From Burkholderia savannae (GTDB lineage Bacteria; Pseudomonadota; Gammaproteobacteria; Burkholderiales; Burkholderiaceae), in assembly GCF_001524445.2 (NCBI RefSeq), contig NZ_CP013418.1:868001-932000 (forward strand): a stretch of 64,000 bases of DNA, in the 5' to 3' direction. Shown here in pieces: positions 24,195 to 33,344 of this stretch. The notes beneath the pieces were generated by a model. That model did no database searches and was not told where the DNA came from. It worked only from the letters and a program-made list of their open reading frames with translations. A program made the translations under genes and the position numbers. Within the stretch, counting starts at the first letter, position 1, and the number at the start of each line of letters is the position of its first letter.

Positions 24195-27100
24195 TCAGAA
24201 CTTCCAGTGCAGGCTGCCTTGCACCGCATGCTCCGATTGACGGCTCGCGAGCGACCCGGCGTAACCGATGCGCAGCAGCCCGTTCTTGCCGAGCTCGAGC
24301 CCCGCGCCGAGGTTCAGCACCGCCGCATCCTTCGCGACCGGCACGCTCGACACGGAGAACGCGCTGCTTCCCGTCACAAACGCGAGCGAGCCGACCGGCT
24401 GGCCGCCCGTCAGCGCGTGCTGCCATCCGGCACTGCCTTGCAGCGTCAGTTGCAGCCGCGGCGTCAGGCCGACGCGCGTCTCGCCGCGCACGCCGAGCGT
24501 CGAGAACGTCACGTCGTGATTGCCTTCCAGAACGCGCAGCGCCGCCGCGCCGCCGGTTTCGGTCGTCCCCTGATTCTTCAGATGCACGTACGCGAGGCCG
24601 AAGAAAGGCTCGAGCGTCCCGGCGGCGCCGAGCGCGAATCGGTAGCCGGCTTCGCCGAACACTTGCGTCGACTCGGCGTTGAGCGTCGTCGTCTCGCTCT
24701 CGGCCGCCGCGCCGTATTGCACGGCGCGGTCGACGCCGCCGCGGTGCCACGCGTGCGCCGCGCCGACGCGCACGCCGAATGCGCCCGGCTGCCAGCCCGC
24801 ATACGCGCCGACGTGGAAGCTGTCGAACGACGCGGACGACGGCTGATTCCTCAGGTTCACGCCGGTGTGACCGTAGCCGGCGAAGCCGCCCGCGCGCACG
24901 CCGTCGCGCAGCGCCGCGTCCGCGCCGGCGAGGAAGCCGCCCGTCGAGCTCGTATAGCCGTTGACGTCGCCGCTGCCGCTCGCGCTGCCCCACGAGCCGA
25001 GCAGGCGCGCCCACGCACCCGGGCGAGCCGGCGCGCCCCGCACCGTCCACAGCCGGTCGAGCGCCGCGTCGCGCACCTGTCGGCTCTCGTTGATGAGCGC
25101 CGCATAGGCGGCCGGGTAGATCTCGCCCGTCAGTTGCGCGAACGTCGCCTGCGGCGCTTGCGCCGACGCCGCGAGCAGCACGCTGTTGTAGACGGCGCTG
25201 CCCGGATTCACCGTCTCGAGCGCGGCGGCGACGCTGCGCTCGTTGGCGGTGCGCGCGACGCTCGCGAACGGCGTCGCATTGCGATCGATCGTGAGGCTTA
25301 CGCTCGTCGGCCCATAAGCCAGCACCGGATCGACGAACAGATAGCGGCCCGGCGCGTCGAAACGGCCTTCGACGCCGCCCGCCGCATTCAGGATCTCGAA
25401 GCGACGCCCGAGCACCGAGCGCGACTGCTCCGGCGTGAGCGCAGGCGGCGCGTTCTCGAGCGCGAGCGTCACCGCGCCGCCGTCGATCCGCGCGCGGCCG
25501 CCCGCGACGATCCGGTCGCTCGCGCCGCCCGGCGCCACCTCGACCGCATAGGTCGAGCCCGGCGCGAAGCGCGCGTCGCCCGACACCGTCAGCACACCGA
25601 CCGAATGGCCGGGCGCGACAGTGCCGTTGGCCGCGGCCGTGAGCGTGCGCACCGTGCCGTTGCCGTTCACGATCCCGCCGTTGCCGACCGACACGTCGCC
25701 GCTCGCGCCGTCGAGCGACGCCCGGCCGCCGTCGACCGACACGTCGGCGGTGCGGCCCGTGATCGCCGCGACGCCGAGCGCGCCCACCGCGACATTGCCG
25801 CTCGTGCCGCCGAGCGACGCAAAGCCGCTCGCGACGCGCACGTCCGCCGTCGTGCCCGTCACGGCCGCCTGCCCCTGCCGGTCCACCGACAGGTTCGCGC
25901 TCGTCCCCGCGATCGTCGCGACGCCGCCGTTGACCGCGATGTCGGCCGCGCGGCCGTTCACCGTGAGCCGGCCCGCCGGATTGACGACGGCGCCCGCCGC
26001 GATCGATCCGTCGATCCTCAATTCGCCGCCGTCGACGGTCGTGTGCCCGCGATAGGTGTTCGCGCCCGCGAGCGTCAGCGTGCCGCCGCCCGACTTCACG
26101 AGGCTGCCCTGATACTCACGCGCCTGATACGCCGCCTCGCGCGCGACCCCGAGCGCATAGTCGATCCTCTCGCCATCGCTCGCGCCGGCGGGCAGCCCGC
26201 GCTCCCACCCCTTCGTCTTCAGCGTGTCGAGCCATGCCCGATGTTCGGCGTCGTCCTCCAGCTTGCGCGCGGCGAGCGCGACGTCGGAGATGTCGTTCGA
26301 CCACACGTCCGCGACGCCCGACGGCAGCGCCGCATTGAACGTGCCGAGCAACTGGCCCGGCCCGTTCATCGCCTTCTTCAAGTCGACCAGCCCCCAGCCG
26401 CCGAACCCGTTCGGCACGTTCGACGCGCCCGGCTTCGCCGGATGCACGGTCGAGAACAGCCCGTTGTTCGTGTAGTCCGGCCGGCTCGGGTCCGGCTCCA
26501 TGTTCTGCGCGGTCGTAAACAGCACGGACAGCGCCTGCTCGCCCGTCATGTACGGAAACCGCTCCATGATCAGCGCGAGCGCCGCCGACGCGTGCGGCGC
26601 GGCCGCCGACGTGCCGTTGAAGTTCGCATAGGTCGCGCCCGTCGGCGCCGCCGCGCCGCCCGTGTACGTCGTCGACGGCACGCCCGTCGGCGCCATCACG
26701 CACCACCATTTCGCTATCCCGCACTGGTTGTAGACCTGGCCGCTCAACTCGTCGTAGCCCGTCGTCGTCATCCAGCGCCCTTCGAGCTCCGGATGGAAGT
26801 ACGCATACGCGCCGCGCAGGCTCGCGTTCCCGTAGCCGGTGTTGCCCGAGCTGAAGTTGTTGATCACGCCGTCGCGCGACACCTTCGCCGCCGCGTCGAG
26901 CCACGTTCCCTGGCCGGTGGCGGTGCGCACCGCCTCGTGCAGCTTGTATGCGTCGGTGACGTTCGCGAGCGTGCCGTAATTCTCGTCGACCGGCTGCGAG
27001 CCCCAGCTGTTGCTGATGATGCGCACGCCCTTCGCGGCGAGCGCGTCGTAGACGTCGGCGAAGTACTTCGCGTCCGACGCGGGGAACTTCGGATCGGACA

Positions 27101-27584
27101 CGCCGAACCGGAAGCCGTCCGTCGCGTTCGTGTTGCCGACGTACACCGTCGCGTCCGGCGCGACGCCTTGCATGCCGACGCCGTCGCGCGCCCCGCCGAC
27201 GACGCCGCTCACGAGCGTGCCGTGGCTGTTGTTGCTCGGGTTCAGCACGCCGGAGACGCCCGCCGCCGTCACGGGAACGAACCGGCTGCCGGGCAGCTCC
27301 GGATGCTGCGCGTAATAGCCGGAGTCCAGCACGCCGATCGAGACGTTCGCGCCGGTGTAGCCGGCCGCGTACGCGTACTCTGCGTGCATCGCGCCGAGCC
27401 CCCATTCCTTCGTGAATTCCGGCGTGCGCCAGCTCGCCGGATCGCCGCGCCGGCCCGGGTCCTCGTATGGCTCGGCCTGCGCCCAACCTGGGCGGGCAAC
27501 GGCCGCGGCGGCCGCGACGACCACCGGGACCAGCAGCTTCGACCCGGCGCGCTTCATCGTTTTCGAATTTTTACGCCGGGCCAT
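24195..27584 (-). CDS. bcaA: Subtilisin-domain autotransporter BcaA
   Basis: The 1129-residue classical autotransporter has a signal peptide (residues 1-37) and an S8 protease domain with Asp87 (GVLDSGY), His121 (NNSHGTLVSG) and Ser326 (FNGTSAAAPHAS). A stalk of about 140 residues follows, with imperfect repeats of a GTSANLSV/TTADVRV type. A 12-stranded C-terminal beta-barrel (about residues 860-1129) ends LHWKF, the outer-membrane signal. Size and layout match BcaA of B. pseudomallei, implicated in host-cell plaque formation. All catalytic residues are present. GAGGAG precedes the start, and a 20-codon ORF overlaps the start region in another frame. Confidence 0.92.
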   Translation of the reverse strand: MARRKNSKTMKRAGSKLLVPVVVAAAAAVARPGWAQAEPYEDPGRRGDPASWRTPEFTKEWGLGAMHAEYAYAAGYTGANVSIGVLDSGYYAQHPELPGSRFVPVTAAGVSGVLNPSNNSHGTLVSGVVGGARDGVGMQGVAPDATVYVGNTNATDGFRFGVSDPKFPASDAKYFADVYDALAAKGVRIISNSWGSQPVDENYGTLANVTDAYKLHEAVRTATGQGTWLDAAAKVSRDGVINNFSSGNTGYGNASLRGAYAYFHPELEGRWMTTTGYDELSGQVYNQCGIAKWWCVMAPTGVPSTTYTGGAAAPTGATYANFNGTSAAAPHASAALALIMERFPYMTGEQALSVLFTTAQNMEPDPSRPDYTNNGLFSTVHPAKPGASNVPNGFGGWGLVDLKKAMNGPGQLLGTFNAALPSGVADVWSNDISDVALAARKLEDDAEHRAWLDTLKTKGWERGLPAGASDGERIDYALGVAREAAYQAREYQGSLVKSGGGTLTLAGANTYRGHTTVDGGELRIDGSIAAGAVVNPAGRLTVNGRAADIAVNGGVATIAGTSANLSVDRQGQAAVTGTTADVRVASGFASLGGTSGNVAVGALGVAAITGRTADVSVDGGRASLDGASGDVSVGNGGIVNGNGTVRTLTAAANGTVAPGHSVGVLTVSGDARFAPGSTYAVEVAPGGASDRIVAGGRARIDGGAVTLALENAPPALTPEQSRSVLGRRFEILNAAGGVEGRFDAPGRYLFVDPVLAYGPTSVSLTIDRNATPFASVARTANERSVAAALETVNPGSAVYNSVLLAASAQAPQATFAQLTGEIYPAAYAALINESRQVRDAALDRLWTVRGAPARPGAWARLLGSWGSASGSGDVNGYTSSTGGFLAGADAALRDGVRAGGFAGYGHTGVNLRNQPSSASFDSFHVGAYAGWQPGAFGVRVGAAHAWHRGGVDRAVQYGAAAESETTTLNAESTQVFGEAGYRFALGAAGTLEPFFGLAYVHLKNQGTTETGGAAALRVLEGNHDVTFSTLGVRGETRVGLTPRLQLTLQGSAGWQHALTGGQPVGSLAFVTGSSAFSVSSVPVAKDAAVLNLGAGLELGKNGLLRIGYAGSLASRQSEHAVQGSLHWKF

Positions 27585-27633
27585 TCGGTTTCTCCTCGAT
27601 TTTCAATTTATTCTTCCTGCCAATATGGATCAT
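27571..27633 (-). CDS. 20-residue upstream ORF overlapping the bcaA start
   Basis: ATG at 27633, seven bases after AAGGAG, opens a 20-codon frame ending in TAA (27571-27573), which is 14 bases inside bcaA in a different frame. The peptide is MIHIGRKNKLKIEEKPNGPA, basic and soluble. Its ribosome binding site and start (AAGGAGAAAACCGATG) nearly duplicate those of bcaA (GAGGAGAAACCGAATG). Ribosomes ending the small frame would sit on the bcaA start, so it could couple or limit bcaA translation. Expression is unproven. Confidence 0.5.
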   Translation of the reverse strand: MIHIGRKNKLKIEEKPNGPA

Positions 27634-28063
27634 CGGTTTTCTCCTTTTTATTTATTGGCGGCGCAATTGCGCCGCCTCGCTCTCTTCGCACGCATGCCGG
27701 GCCATGCGACGACCGGCCTTGTCGCCGCAGCGGCCCAATCCGGCGCGGCGCGCGCCCATGGCCAATTGTTCACCGCGCCGAACCGGCATCGCCGCTCCGC
27801 TTATTCCTTCACGGAAAAACGATTAAACGGGCGATGATTTTAATTTCAATGTAATGTTCAGTAATGCAATAGAAATGAGACACGAACAAAATCATCTGCG
27901 CAATACTTCGCATGGCGATTCATCGCGTCGGATTCGGGTCGCCGATAATAGAGCACTATGAATATACGGATTCGATAGATTTTTTGATGTGGCGCGCGTT
28001 ATTTTGTTTTTGTTAGATAAATGTCATGTCTATCAATTTCGACAGCTAATTAACAGCGCATCC
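27634..28063. other. AT-rich divergent promoter region of bcaA and rpiR
   Basis: The stretch holds no gene. From 27830 to 28050 it is markedly AT-rich compared with the rest of the window (runs such as TTTTTTGATG and TTTTGTTTTTGTTAG), consistent with promoters for bcaA leftward and the RpiR regulator rightward, and possibly binding by a nucleoid silencer such as H-NS. Confidence 0.55.
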
Positions 28064-28954
28064 ATGCCCCCCGCCTTCGTCCAGACCGTCGAAGCACGTT
28101 TTGCCGAGCTCACGCCCACGGCGAAACGCATCGCGAGCTACATGCTCGCGAACCTCGAGCGGCTCGGCCTCGAAACCGCGGACCAGATCGCCCGCCAGGC
28201 CGGCACGAGCGGCATCTCGGTCGGACGCTTCCTGCGCAGCGTCGGCTACCGCAACCTCGACGACCTGAAGCGCGAGCTGCGCGGCACGGCCGAGCGCTCG
28301 TGGATGATCACCGACCGCCTCGACGAATACCGCCGCGTGACGGGCGCGTTCGCGCCGGCAAGCGCGCGCGCGGCGCCGGACGGCGCGCACGCCCCGCTCG
28401 ACGACGCGCTCGCGCGCGAGCTCGACGCGATCCGCCATGCGTACCGGCTCGCGCGCACGCCGGCGTTCGCGCAGGTCGCCGATCGCGTCGCGCGGGCCGA
28501 CGCGGTGTTCATCCTCGGCATCCAGTCGACGCGCGGGATCAGCAACGCCTTCCACAGCTATCTCGAATACCTGCGCCCGCGCGTGTTCTATTCGGACGGC
28601 ATGTCGGGCTCGTACGTCGATTCGCTGAACTCCGAATTCGCCGATCGGTACTGCATCGTCACCGACACGCGCGCGTATTCGCGGATCGCGCGGCGCTATT
28701 GCGAGGCCGCCGCCGCGCGCGGCGTGCGCTTCGCGCTCGTCACCGACGTCTACTGCCCGTGGGCGCGCGAGCTGCCGTGCGATCTGCTTCAGGTGAAAAC
28801 CGACGTCGGCCAGTTCTGGGATTCGCTCGCGCCGCTCACGTGCCTGTTCAACCTGCTGATCAGCGCGGTCGTCGACCGGCTCGGCGATGCAATCGACGCG
28901 CGCGTCGCGCGCAACCGCGAACTGCAGCGCGCGCTCGATCAATTCGAATCTTGA
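28064..28954 (+). CDS. RpiR/MurR family transcriptional regulator
   Basis: This 296-residue protein has an N-terminal RpiR helix-turn-helix (residues 1-75, AELTPTAKRIASYMLANL and DQIARQAGTSGISVGRFLR). A SIS sugar-phosphate-binding domain follows (residues 130-270, VFILGIQSTRGISNAF and VTDTRAYSRIAR). RpiR-type proteins often respond to phosphosugars; MurR senses MurNAc-6-phosphate. It heads a ddp-type operon and ends 20 bases before the dipeptidase gene, so it likely controls the operon, perhaps in response to a cell-wall fragment. The ATG at 28064 is chosen because the upstream extension is unlike the family. Confidence 0.88.
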   Translation: MPPAFVQTVEARFAELTPTAKRIASYMLANLERLGLETADQIARQAGTSGISVGRFLRSVGYRNLDDLKRELRGTAERSWMITDRLDEYRRVTGAFAPASARAAPDGAHAPLDDALARELDAIRHAYRLARTPAFAQVADRVARADAVFILGIQSTRGISNAFHSYLEYLRPRVFYSDGMSGSYVDSLNSEFADRYCIVTDTRAYSRIARRYCEAAAARGVRFALVTDVYCPWARELPCDLLQVKTDVGQFWDSLAPLTCLFNLLISAVVDRLGDAIDARVARNRELQRALDQFES

Positions 28955-28974
28955 AGCCGCCGGAGACGCCGCCC

Positions 28975-29544
28975 GTGAAGACCTCCGCCCATCGCCTCGT
29001 CGAGATCACGCCGGACACGCACGGCGTCGACATCGATCTCGTCTACGCGACCTGCCGCAACCTCACCGGCAAGCCGATCTACCGGCGCTCGCACTGCCTG
29101 CTGCTCGAGCCGGCCGAAGCCGCGCTGCGCCGCGCGGTCGCGGTCGCCGCGCAGATCGGCCTGCGGCTGCGAATCTTCGACGCGTACCGGCCGCCGCGCG
29201 CGCAGCAGGTGCTGTGGGACTTCCTGCCCGATCCGAACTTCGTCGCCGATCGCGGCCGCGGCTCGAACCACAGCCGCGGCGCCGCGCTCGACCTGACGCT
29301 CGTCGACGCGAACGGCGCCGCGCTCGACATGGGCACGGGCTTCGACGAGATGGTCGCCGCGTCGAACCACTTTCACGACGGCCTGCCCGAGCCCGTGCAA
29401 CGCAACCGGCTGCTGCTGCTCGGCGTGATGCACGCGGCGGGCTTCACGCACATCGCGAGCGAGTGGTGGCATGACGAGCTGCCGGGCTCGCGCGCGCTGC
29501 CGCTGATCCATGACGACGCGAGCGCGCCGTGGCGGTTGATGTGA
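28975..29544 (+). CDS. ddpX: D-Ala-D-Ala dipeptidase (VanX/DdpX family)
   Basis: This 189-residue zinc peptidase starts at GTG with GGAGACG upstream. The zinc ligands are visible in SNHSRGAALDLTLV (His and Asp) and in SEWWHDE (His, with the catalytic Glu). The conserved arginine lies in FDAYRPPRAQQ. VanX-type enzymes split D-Ala-D-Ala released from peptidoglycan precursors. There is no obvious signal peptide, so it acts in the cytoplasm on imported dipeptide. It lies between the RpiR regulator and the binding protein of a dipeptide ABC transporter, as in the E. coli ddpXABCDF operon. No van ligase genes are nearby, so this is nutrient use, not vancomycin resistance. Confidence 0.9.
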   Translation: MKTSAHRLVEITPDTHGVDIDLVYATCRNLTGKPIYRRSHCLLLEPAEAALRRAVAVAAQIGLRLRIFDAYRPPRAQQVLWDFLPDPNFVADRGRGSNHSRGAALDLTLVDANGAALDMGTGFDEMVAASNHFHDGLPEPVQRNRLLLLGVMHAAGFTHIASEWWHDELPGSRALPLIHDDASAPWRLM

Positions 29545-29553
29545 CGCCCGCCC

Positions 29554-29580
29554 GCGATACATGCGATACATGCGATACAT
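29554..29580. repeat. 9-bp tandem repeat, three copies
   Basis: Three perfect GCGATACAT units lie between ddpX and the binding-protein gene, about 85 bases before the latter's start. Confidence 0.85.
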
Positions 29581-29665
29581 GCGAAGCGCATGCGGCGCGC
29601 GACGCGGCCCGCCCCCGCGCCGGAGCCGCCGCCCTCACCTCGAATCCCTGCCCCATGGAGCGCGT

Positions 29666-31267
29666 ATGAAACTCTCGATGCCCAAGCTCGCCGTGGCGCT
29701 CGCCGCTGCCTGCGCGTTCGCCGCCGTCCCGGCGCTCGACGCGCGCGCTGCGCCCCCGAAGGACATGTTCGTGATGGCCACGCTGCTCGACGAATTCATC
29801 TCGCTCGACCCGGGCGAAATCTACGAGCTGGTGCCGCAGGAATACGTCGCGAACACATACGACCGGCTCGTGCGGGTCGATCTCGCCGATCCGTCGAAGT
29901 TCAACGGCGACGCCGCCCAGTCGTGGACCGTGAGCCCGGACGGCCTCACGTTCACGTTCAAGCTGCGCGCCGGCCTCAAGTTCCACTCGGGCAATCCGGT
30001 GACGGCCGACGACGTCGCCTGGTCGATCCGGCGCGCGGTGCTGCTCGACAAGGGGCCGGCCGCGGTGCTCGCGGGCATCGGCCTCACGAAGGCGAACGCG
30101 CTCGCGAACGTGCAGAAGCTCGACGACGTGACGGTGTCCGTGACGACCGACCGCAAGTACGCGCCGACCTTCGTGCTGAACGTGCTCGGCTCGTGGCTCG
30201 CGTCGATCGTCGACAAGAAGCTGCTGCTCGCGCACCAGCAGGGCAGCGACTTCGGCAACGGCTGGCTGAAGACCCGCGAGGCCGGCTCGGGCGCGTACCG
30301 GCTCGTCAAGTGGACGGCGGGCGACAGCATCGTGCTGCAGCGCTACGACGGCTACCGGCTGCCGCTCGCGATGAAGCGGATCGTGCTGCGGCACGTGCCG
30401 GAGGCGGCGAGCCAGCGGCTCCTGCTCGAAAGCGGCGACGTCGACGCGGCACGCGACCTGAGCCCGGACGATCTCGCGGCCGTCGCGAAGAGCGGCAAGG
30501 CGAAGGTGACGCCGTCGCCGCAAGCGACGCTGCTGTACCTCGGCCTGAACACGAAGAACCCGACGCTCGCGAAACCCGACGTGCAGGAAGCGCTGAAATG
30601 GCTCGTCGACTACAGCGCAATCCAGAGCCACGTCGTGAAGACGACGTACAAAGTCCATCAGACGTTCATGCCGGAGGGCTTTCTCGGCACGCTGAACGCG
30701 AATCCGTACCGGCTCGACGTCGCGAAGGCGAAGGCGCTGCTCGCGAAGGCAGGCGTGCCGAACGGCTTCACTGTGACGATGGACGTGCGCAACGACTATC
30801 CGTACACCGAAATCGCGCAGGCCGTTCAGGCGAACTTCGCGCAGGCGGGCGTCAAGGTGCAGTTGATTCCGGGCGACAACAAGCAGACGCTCGCGAAGTA
30901 CCGCGCGCGCCAGCACGATATCTACATCGGCGATTGGTCTGCGGATTACATCGATCCGCACAGCAACGCGCAAGGCTTCGCATGGAACCCGGACGATTCC
31001 GATCAGTCCAGCTACAAGATGCTCGCGTGGCGCAACGGCTGGAACATCCCGCGGCTCACCGCGCAAACCGACGCGGCGCTCGCGGAACCGTCCGCAGCGA
31101 AGCGCGCGCAGTCGTATCAGGCGATGCAGAAGGAGGTGCTCGCGAAATCGCCGTTCGTGATCCTGTTCGAGAAAGTCGCGCAGGTCGCGACGCGGCCCGG
31201 CGTGAGCGGCCTCGAAGTCGGCCCGATCAGCGACCTCGTGTCGTATCGTAATCTGAAGAAGCAGTGA
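29666..31267 (+). CDS. ddpA: D-Ala-D-Ala/dipeptide ABC transporter binding protein
   Basis: The 533-residue periplasmic binding protein of the SBP_bac_5 family has a signal peptide ending DARAA. ATGGAGCG gives the ribosome binding site for the ATG at 29666. It presents substrate to the DdpBC permease encoded next. Its close paralog lies at 21632-23221. The permease start follows within 21 bases of this stop. The ligand is inferred from the neighbouring dipeptidase rather than from binding residues, which I cannot read reliably. Confidence 0.9.
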   Translation: MKLSMPKLAVALAAACAFAAVPALDARAAPPKDMFVMATLLDEFISLDPGEIYELVPQEYVANTYDRLVRVDLADPSKFNGDAAQSWTVSPDGLTFTFKLRAGLKFHSGNPVTADDVAWSIRRAVLLDKGPAAVLAGIGLTKANALANVQKLDDVTVSVTTDRKYAPTFVLNVLGSWLASIVDKKLLLAHQQGSDFGNGWLKTREAGSGAYRLVKWTAGDSIVLQRYDGYRLPLAMKRIVLRHVPEAASQRLLLESGDVDAARDLSPDDLAAVAKSGKAKVTPSPQATLLYLGLNTKNPTLAKPDVQEALKWLVDYSAIQSHVVKTTYKVHQTFMPEGFLGTLNANPYRLDVAKAKALLAKAGVPNGFTVTMDVRNDYPYTEIAQAVQANFAQAGVKVQLIPGDNKQTLAKYRARQHDIYIGDWSADYIDPHSNAQGFAWNPDDSDQSSYKMLAWRNGWNIPRLTAQTDAALAEPSAAKRAQSYQAMQKEVLAKSPFVILFEKVAQVATRPGVSGLEVGPISDLVSYRNLKKQ

Positions 31268-31287
31268 CGCCGCACCGGAACCACGAC

Positions 31288-32358
31288 ATGTCGACACCCG
31301 CCTCCTCCCTCGAAGCGCTCCGCACGCTGCCCGCGCGGCGGCCCGGCGTGCGCTGGGCGCTGCGCGTCCTGCGCTGGGCGCTCACGCTCGCCGTGACGTT
31401 CGCCGGGCTCCTCGCGCTCACGTTCGTGATCGGCCGCAAGGTGCCGATCGATCCGGTGCTCGCCGTGCTCGGCGACCGCGCGTCGGCGCAAGCCTACGCG
31501 GCCGAGCGCATCGCGCTCGGGCTCGACAAGCCGCTTGCCGCGCAGTTCATGATCTACGTGCGCGAGGTGCTGCACGGCAATCTCGGCATGTCGCTGCTGA
31601 CCTCGAACCCGGTGCTCGACGACATCAAGCGCGTGTTTCCCGCGACGCTCGAGCTCGCGACGCTCGCGACGCTGATCGGCGTCGCGCTCGGCGTGCCGCT
31701 CGGCGTCGCGGCGGCCGTCAGGCACAACCGGCCGATCGATCATGTCGCGCGCTTCGTCGGGCTGATCGGCAGCTCGGTGCCGGTGTTCTGGCTCGGGCTG
31801 ATGGGGCTGCTGCTGTTCTACGCGCGGCTGCACTGGGTCGCGGGGCCGGGACGGCTCGATCCCGTCTACGACGGCATGGTCGACACGCGCACGGGCAGCC
31901 TGCTGATCGATTCGGCGCTCGCCGGCGAATGGGACGTGTTCGGCAACGCGCTGTCGCACATCGCGCTGCCCGCGGCGATCCTCGGCTACTACTCGGTCGC
32001 CTACCTGAGCCGGATGACGCGCTCGTTCATGCTCGATCAACTGAGCCAGGAATACATCGTCACCGCGCGCGCGAAGGGGCTCGCCGAGCGCCGCGTGATC
32101 TGGCGGCACGCGTTCGGCAACATCGCGGTGCCGCTTCTGACCGTGATCGCGCTCACGTACAGCAACCTGCTCGAAGGCTCCGTGCTCACCGAGATCGTGT
32201 TCGCGTGGCCCGGCATCGGCTCGTCTCTGACGGGCGCGCTGCTGAACGCCGACATGAACGCGGTGCTCGGCTGCACGCTCGTGATCGGGATCATGTTCAT
32301 CACGATCAATCTGCTGACGGACGCGCTCTACCGCGTGTTCGACCCGCGCGCCCGCTGA
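31288..32358 (+). CDS. ddpB: Dipeptide ABC transporter permease (DppB/DdpB)
   Basis: This 356-residue inner-membrane protein has six helices. The first is at about residues 30-55, and a periplasmic domain follows (VLGDRASAQAYAAERIALGLD). The permease EAA loop is visible in EYIVTARAKGLAERRVIWRHAF, where the ATPase docks. The usual length is about 340. An in-frame GTG at 31264 overlaps the ddpA stop (GTGA) and could be the true start, adding eight residues. It forms the pore with DdpC. Confidence 0.92.
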   Translation: MSTPASSLEALRTLPARRPGVRWALRVLRWALTLAVTFAGLLALTFVIGRKVPIDPVLAVLGDRASAQAYAAERIALGLDKPLAAQFMIYVREVLHGNLGMSLLTSNPVLDDIKRVFPATLELATLATLIGVALGVPLGVAAAVRHNRPIDHVARFVGLIGSSVPVFWLGLMGLLLFYARLHWVAGPGRLDPVYDGMVDTRTGSLLIDSALAGEWDVFGNALSHIALPAAILGYYSVAYLSRMTRSFMLDQLSQEYIVTARAKGLAERRVIWRHAFGNIAVPLLTVIALTYSNLLEGSVLTEIVFAWPGIGSSLTGALLNADMNAVLGCTLVIGIMFITINLLTDALYRVFDPRAR

Positions 32359-32401
32359 CCCGCCGCGCGCATCCGACCGTTTCCGCCACGAACACGCACA
32401 C

Positions 32402-33343
32402 ATGAACGCTTCACCCCACCGCTCCACGCCGAATCCCGCCGCGCCGACGCTGCGCGCGTGGCTCCTGTCCGACGCGCCGGCGTCGCGCCGGCAGGCGACG
32501 CTCGGCCTCGCCTACCGCCGTTGGCGCCGCTTTGCCGGCAATCCGCTGAACCTCTTCGGGCTCGCGATCCTCGCCGCGCTCGTCGCGATCGCGATCGTCG
32601 CGCCGCTCGTCGCGCCGCACGATCCGCTACGCCAGGTGCTCGCCGACCGGCTGCTGCCGCCCGGCTCGCCGTCGCACTGGCTCGGCACCGATCAGCTCGG
32701 CCGCGACATCCTCTCGCGCCTCGTCGCCGGCTCGCGCGTCACGCTCGGCATCGCGATCCTCGTCGTCGCGATCGTCGTGCCGATCGGGCTCGCGATCGGC
32801 ACGACCGCCGGCTACTGCGGCGGCTTCGTCGACAGCGCGCTGATGCGGATCACCGACATCGCGCTCGCGTTCCCGAAGATCGTGCTCGCGCTCGCGTTCG
32901 CGGCCGCGCTCGGGCCGAGCGTCGTCAACGCGGTCGTCGCGATCTCGATCACCGCGTGGCCCGCGTACGCGCGGCTCGCGCGCGCGGAGACGCTGCGCAT
33001 CGCGAACGCGGACTTCATCCACGCGGCGCGCCTGCAAGGCGCATCCGATCTGCGCATCGTGCTGCGCTACGTGGCGCCCCTTTGCCTGTCGTCGGTGATC
33101 GTGCGCGCGACGCTCGACATGGCCGGCATCATCCTGACCGTCGCGGGCTTGGGCTTTCTCGGGCTGGGCGCGCAGCCGCCGAGCCCGGAATGGGGCTTCA
33201 TGGTCGCGTCGGGCCGCAACGTGCTGCTCGACGCCTGGTGGGTCGCGACACTGCCGGGCGCGGCGATCCTCATCGTCAGCATCGCGTTCAACCTGCTCGG
33301 CGACGGTCTGCGCGACGTCTTCGATCCGCGCCATGGAGCCTGA
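32402..33343 (+). CDS. ddpC: Dipeptide ABC transporter permease (DppC/DdpC)
   Basis: This 313-residue permease has a long cytoplasmic N-terminus (residues 1-45) and six helices. The DppC signature is LGTDQLGRDILSRLVAGSRV, and the EAA loop is ADFIHAARLQGASDLRIVLRY. It pairs with DdpB. The spacing after ddpB is 43 bases and the gene runs directly into ddpD. Confidence 0.93.
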   Translation: MNASPHRSTPNPAAPTLRAWLLSDAPASRRQATLGLAYRRWRRFAGNPLNLFGLAILAALVAIAIVAPLVAPHDPLRQVLADRLLPPGSPSHWLGTDQLGRDILSRLVAGSRVTLGIAILVVAIVVPIGLAIGTTAGYCGGFVDSALMRITDIALAFPKIVLALAFAAALGPSVVNAVVAISITAWPAYARLARAETLRIANADFIHAARLQGASDLRIVLRYVAPLCLSSVIVRATLDMAGIILTVAGLGFLGLGAQPPSPEWGFMVASGRNVLLDAWWVATLPGAAILIVSIAFNLLGDGLRDVFDPRHGA

Positions 33344-33344
33344 C

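Noticed and set aside
24147..27854. Plus-strand open frame of over 1200 codons opposite bcaA
   Set aside because: Shadow of the autotransporter gene, Arg-rich with no motif or signal; bcaA has a complete domain order and catalytic triad.
28975..29544. VanX-like gene as a sign of vancomycin resistance
   Set aside because: No vanH, vanA/B ligase or van two-component genes nearby; the ddpABCDF context shows dipeptide catabolism.
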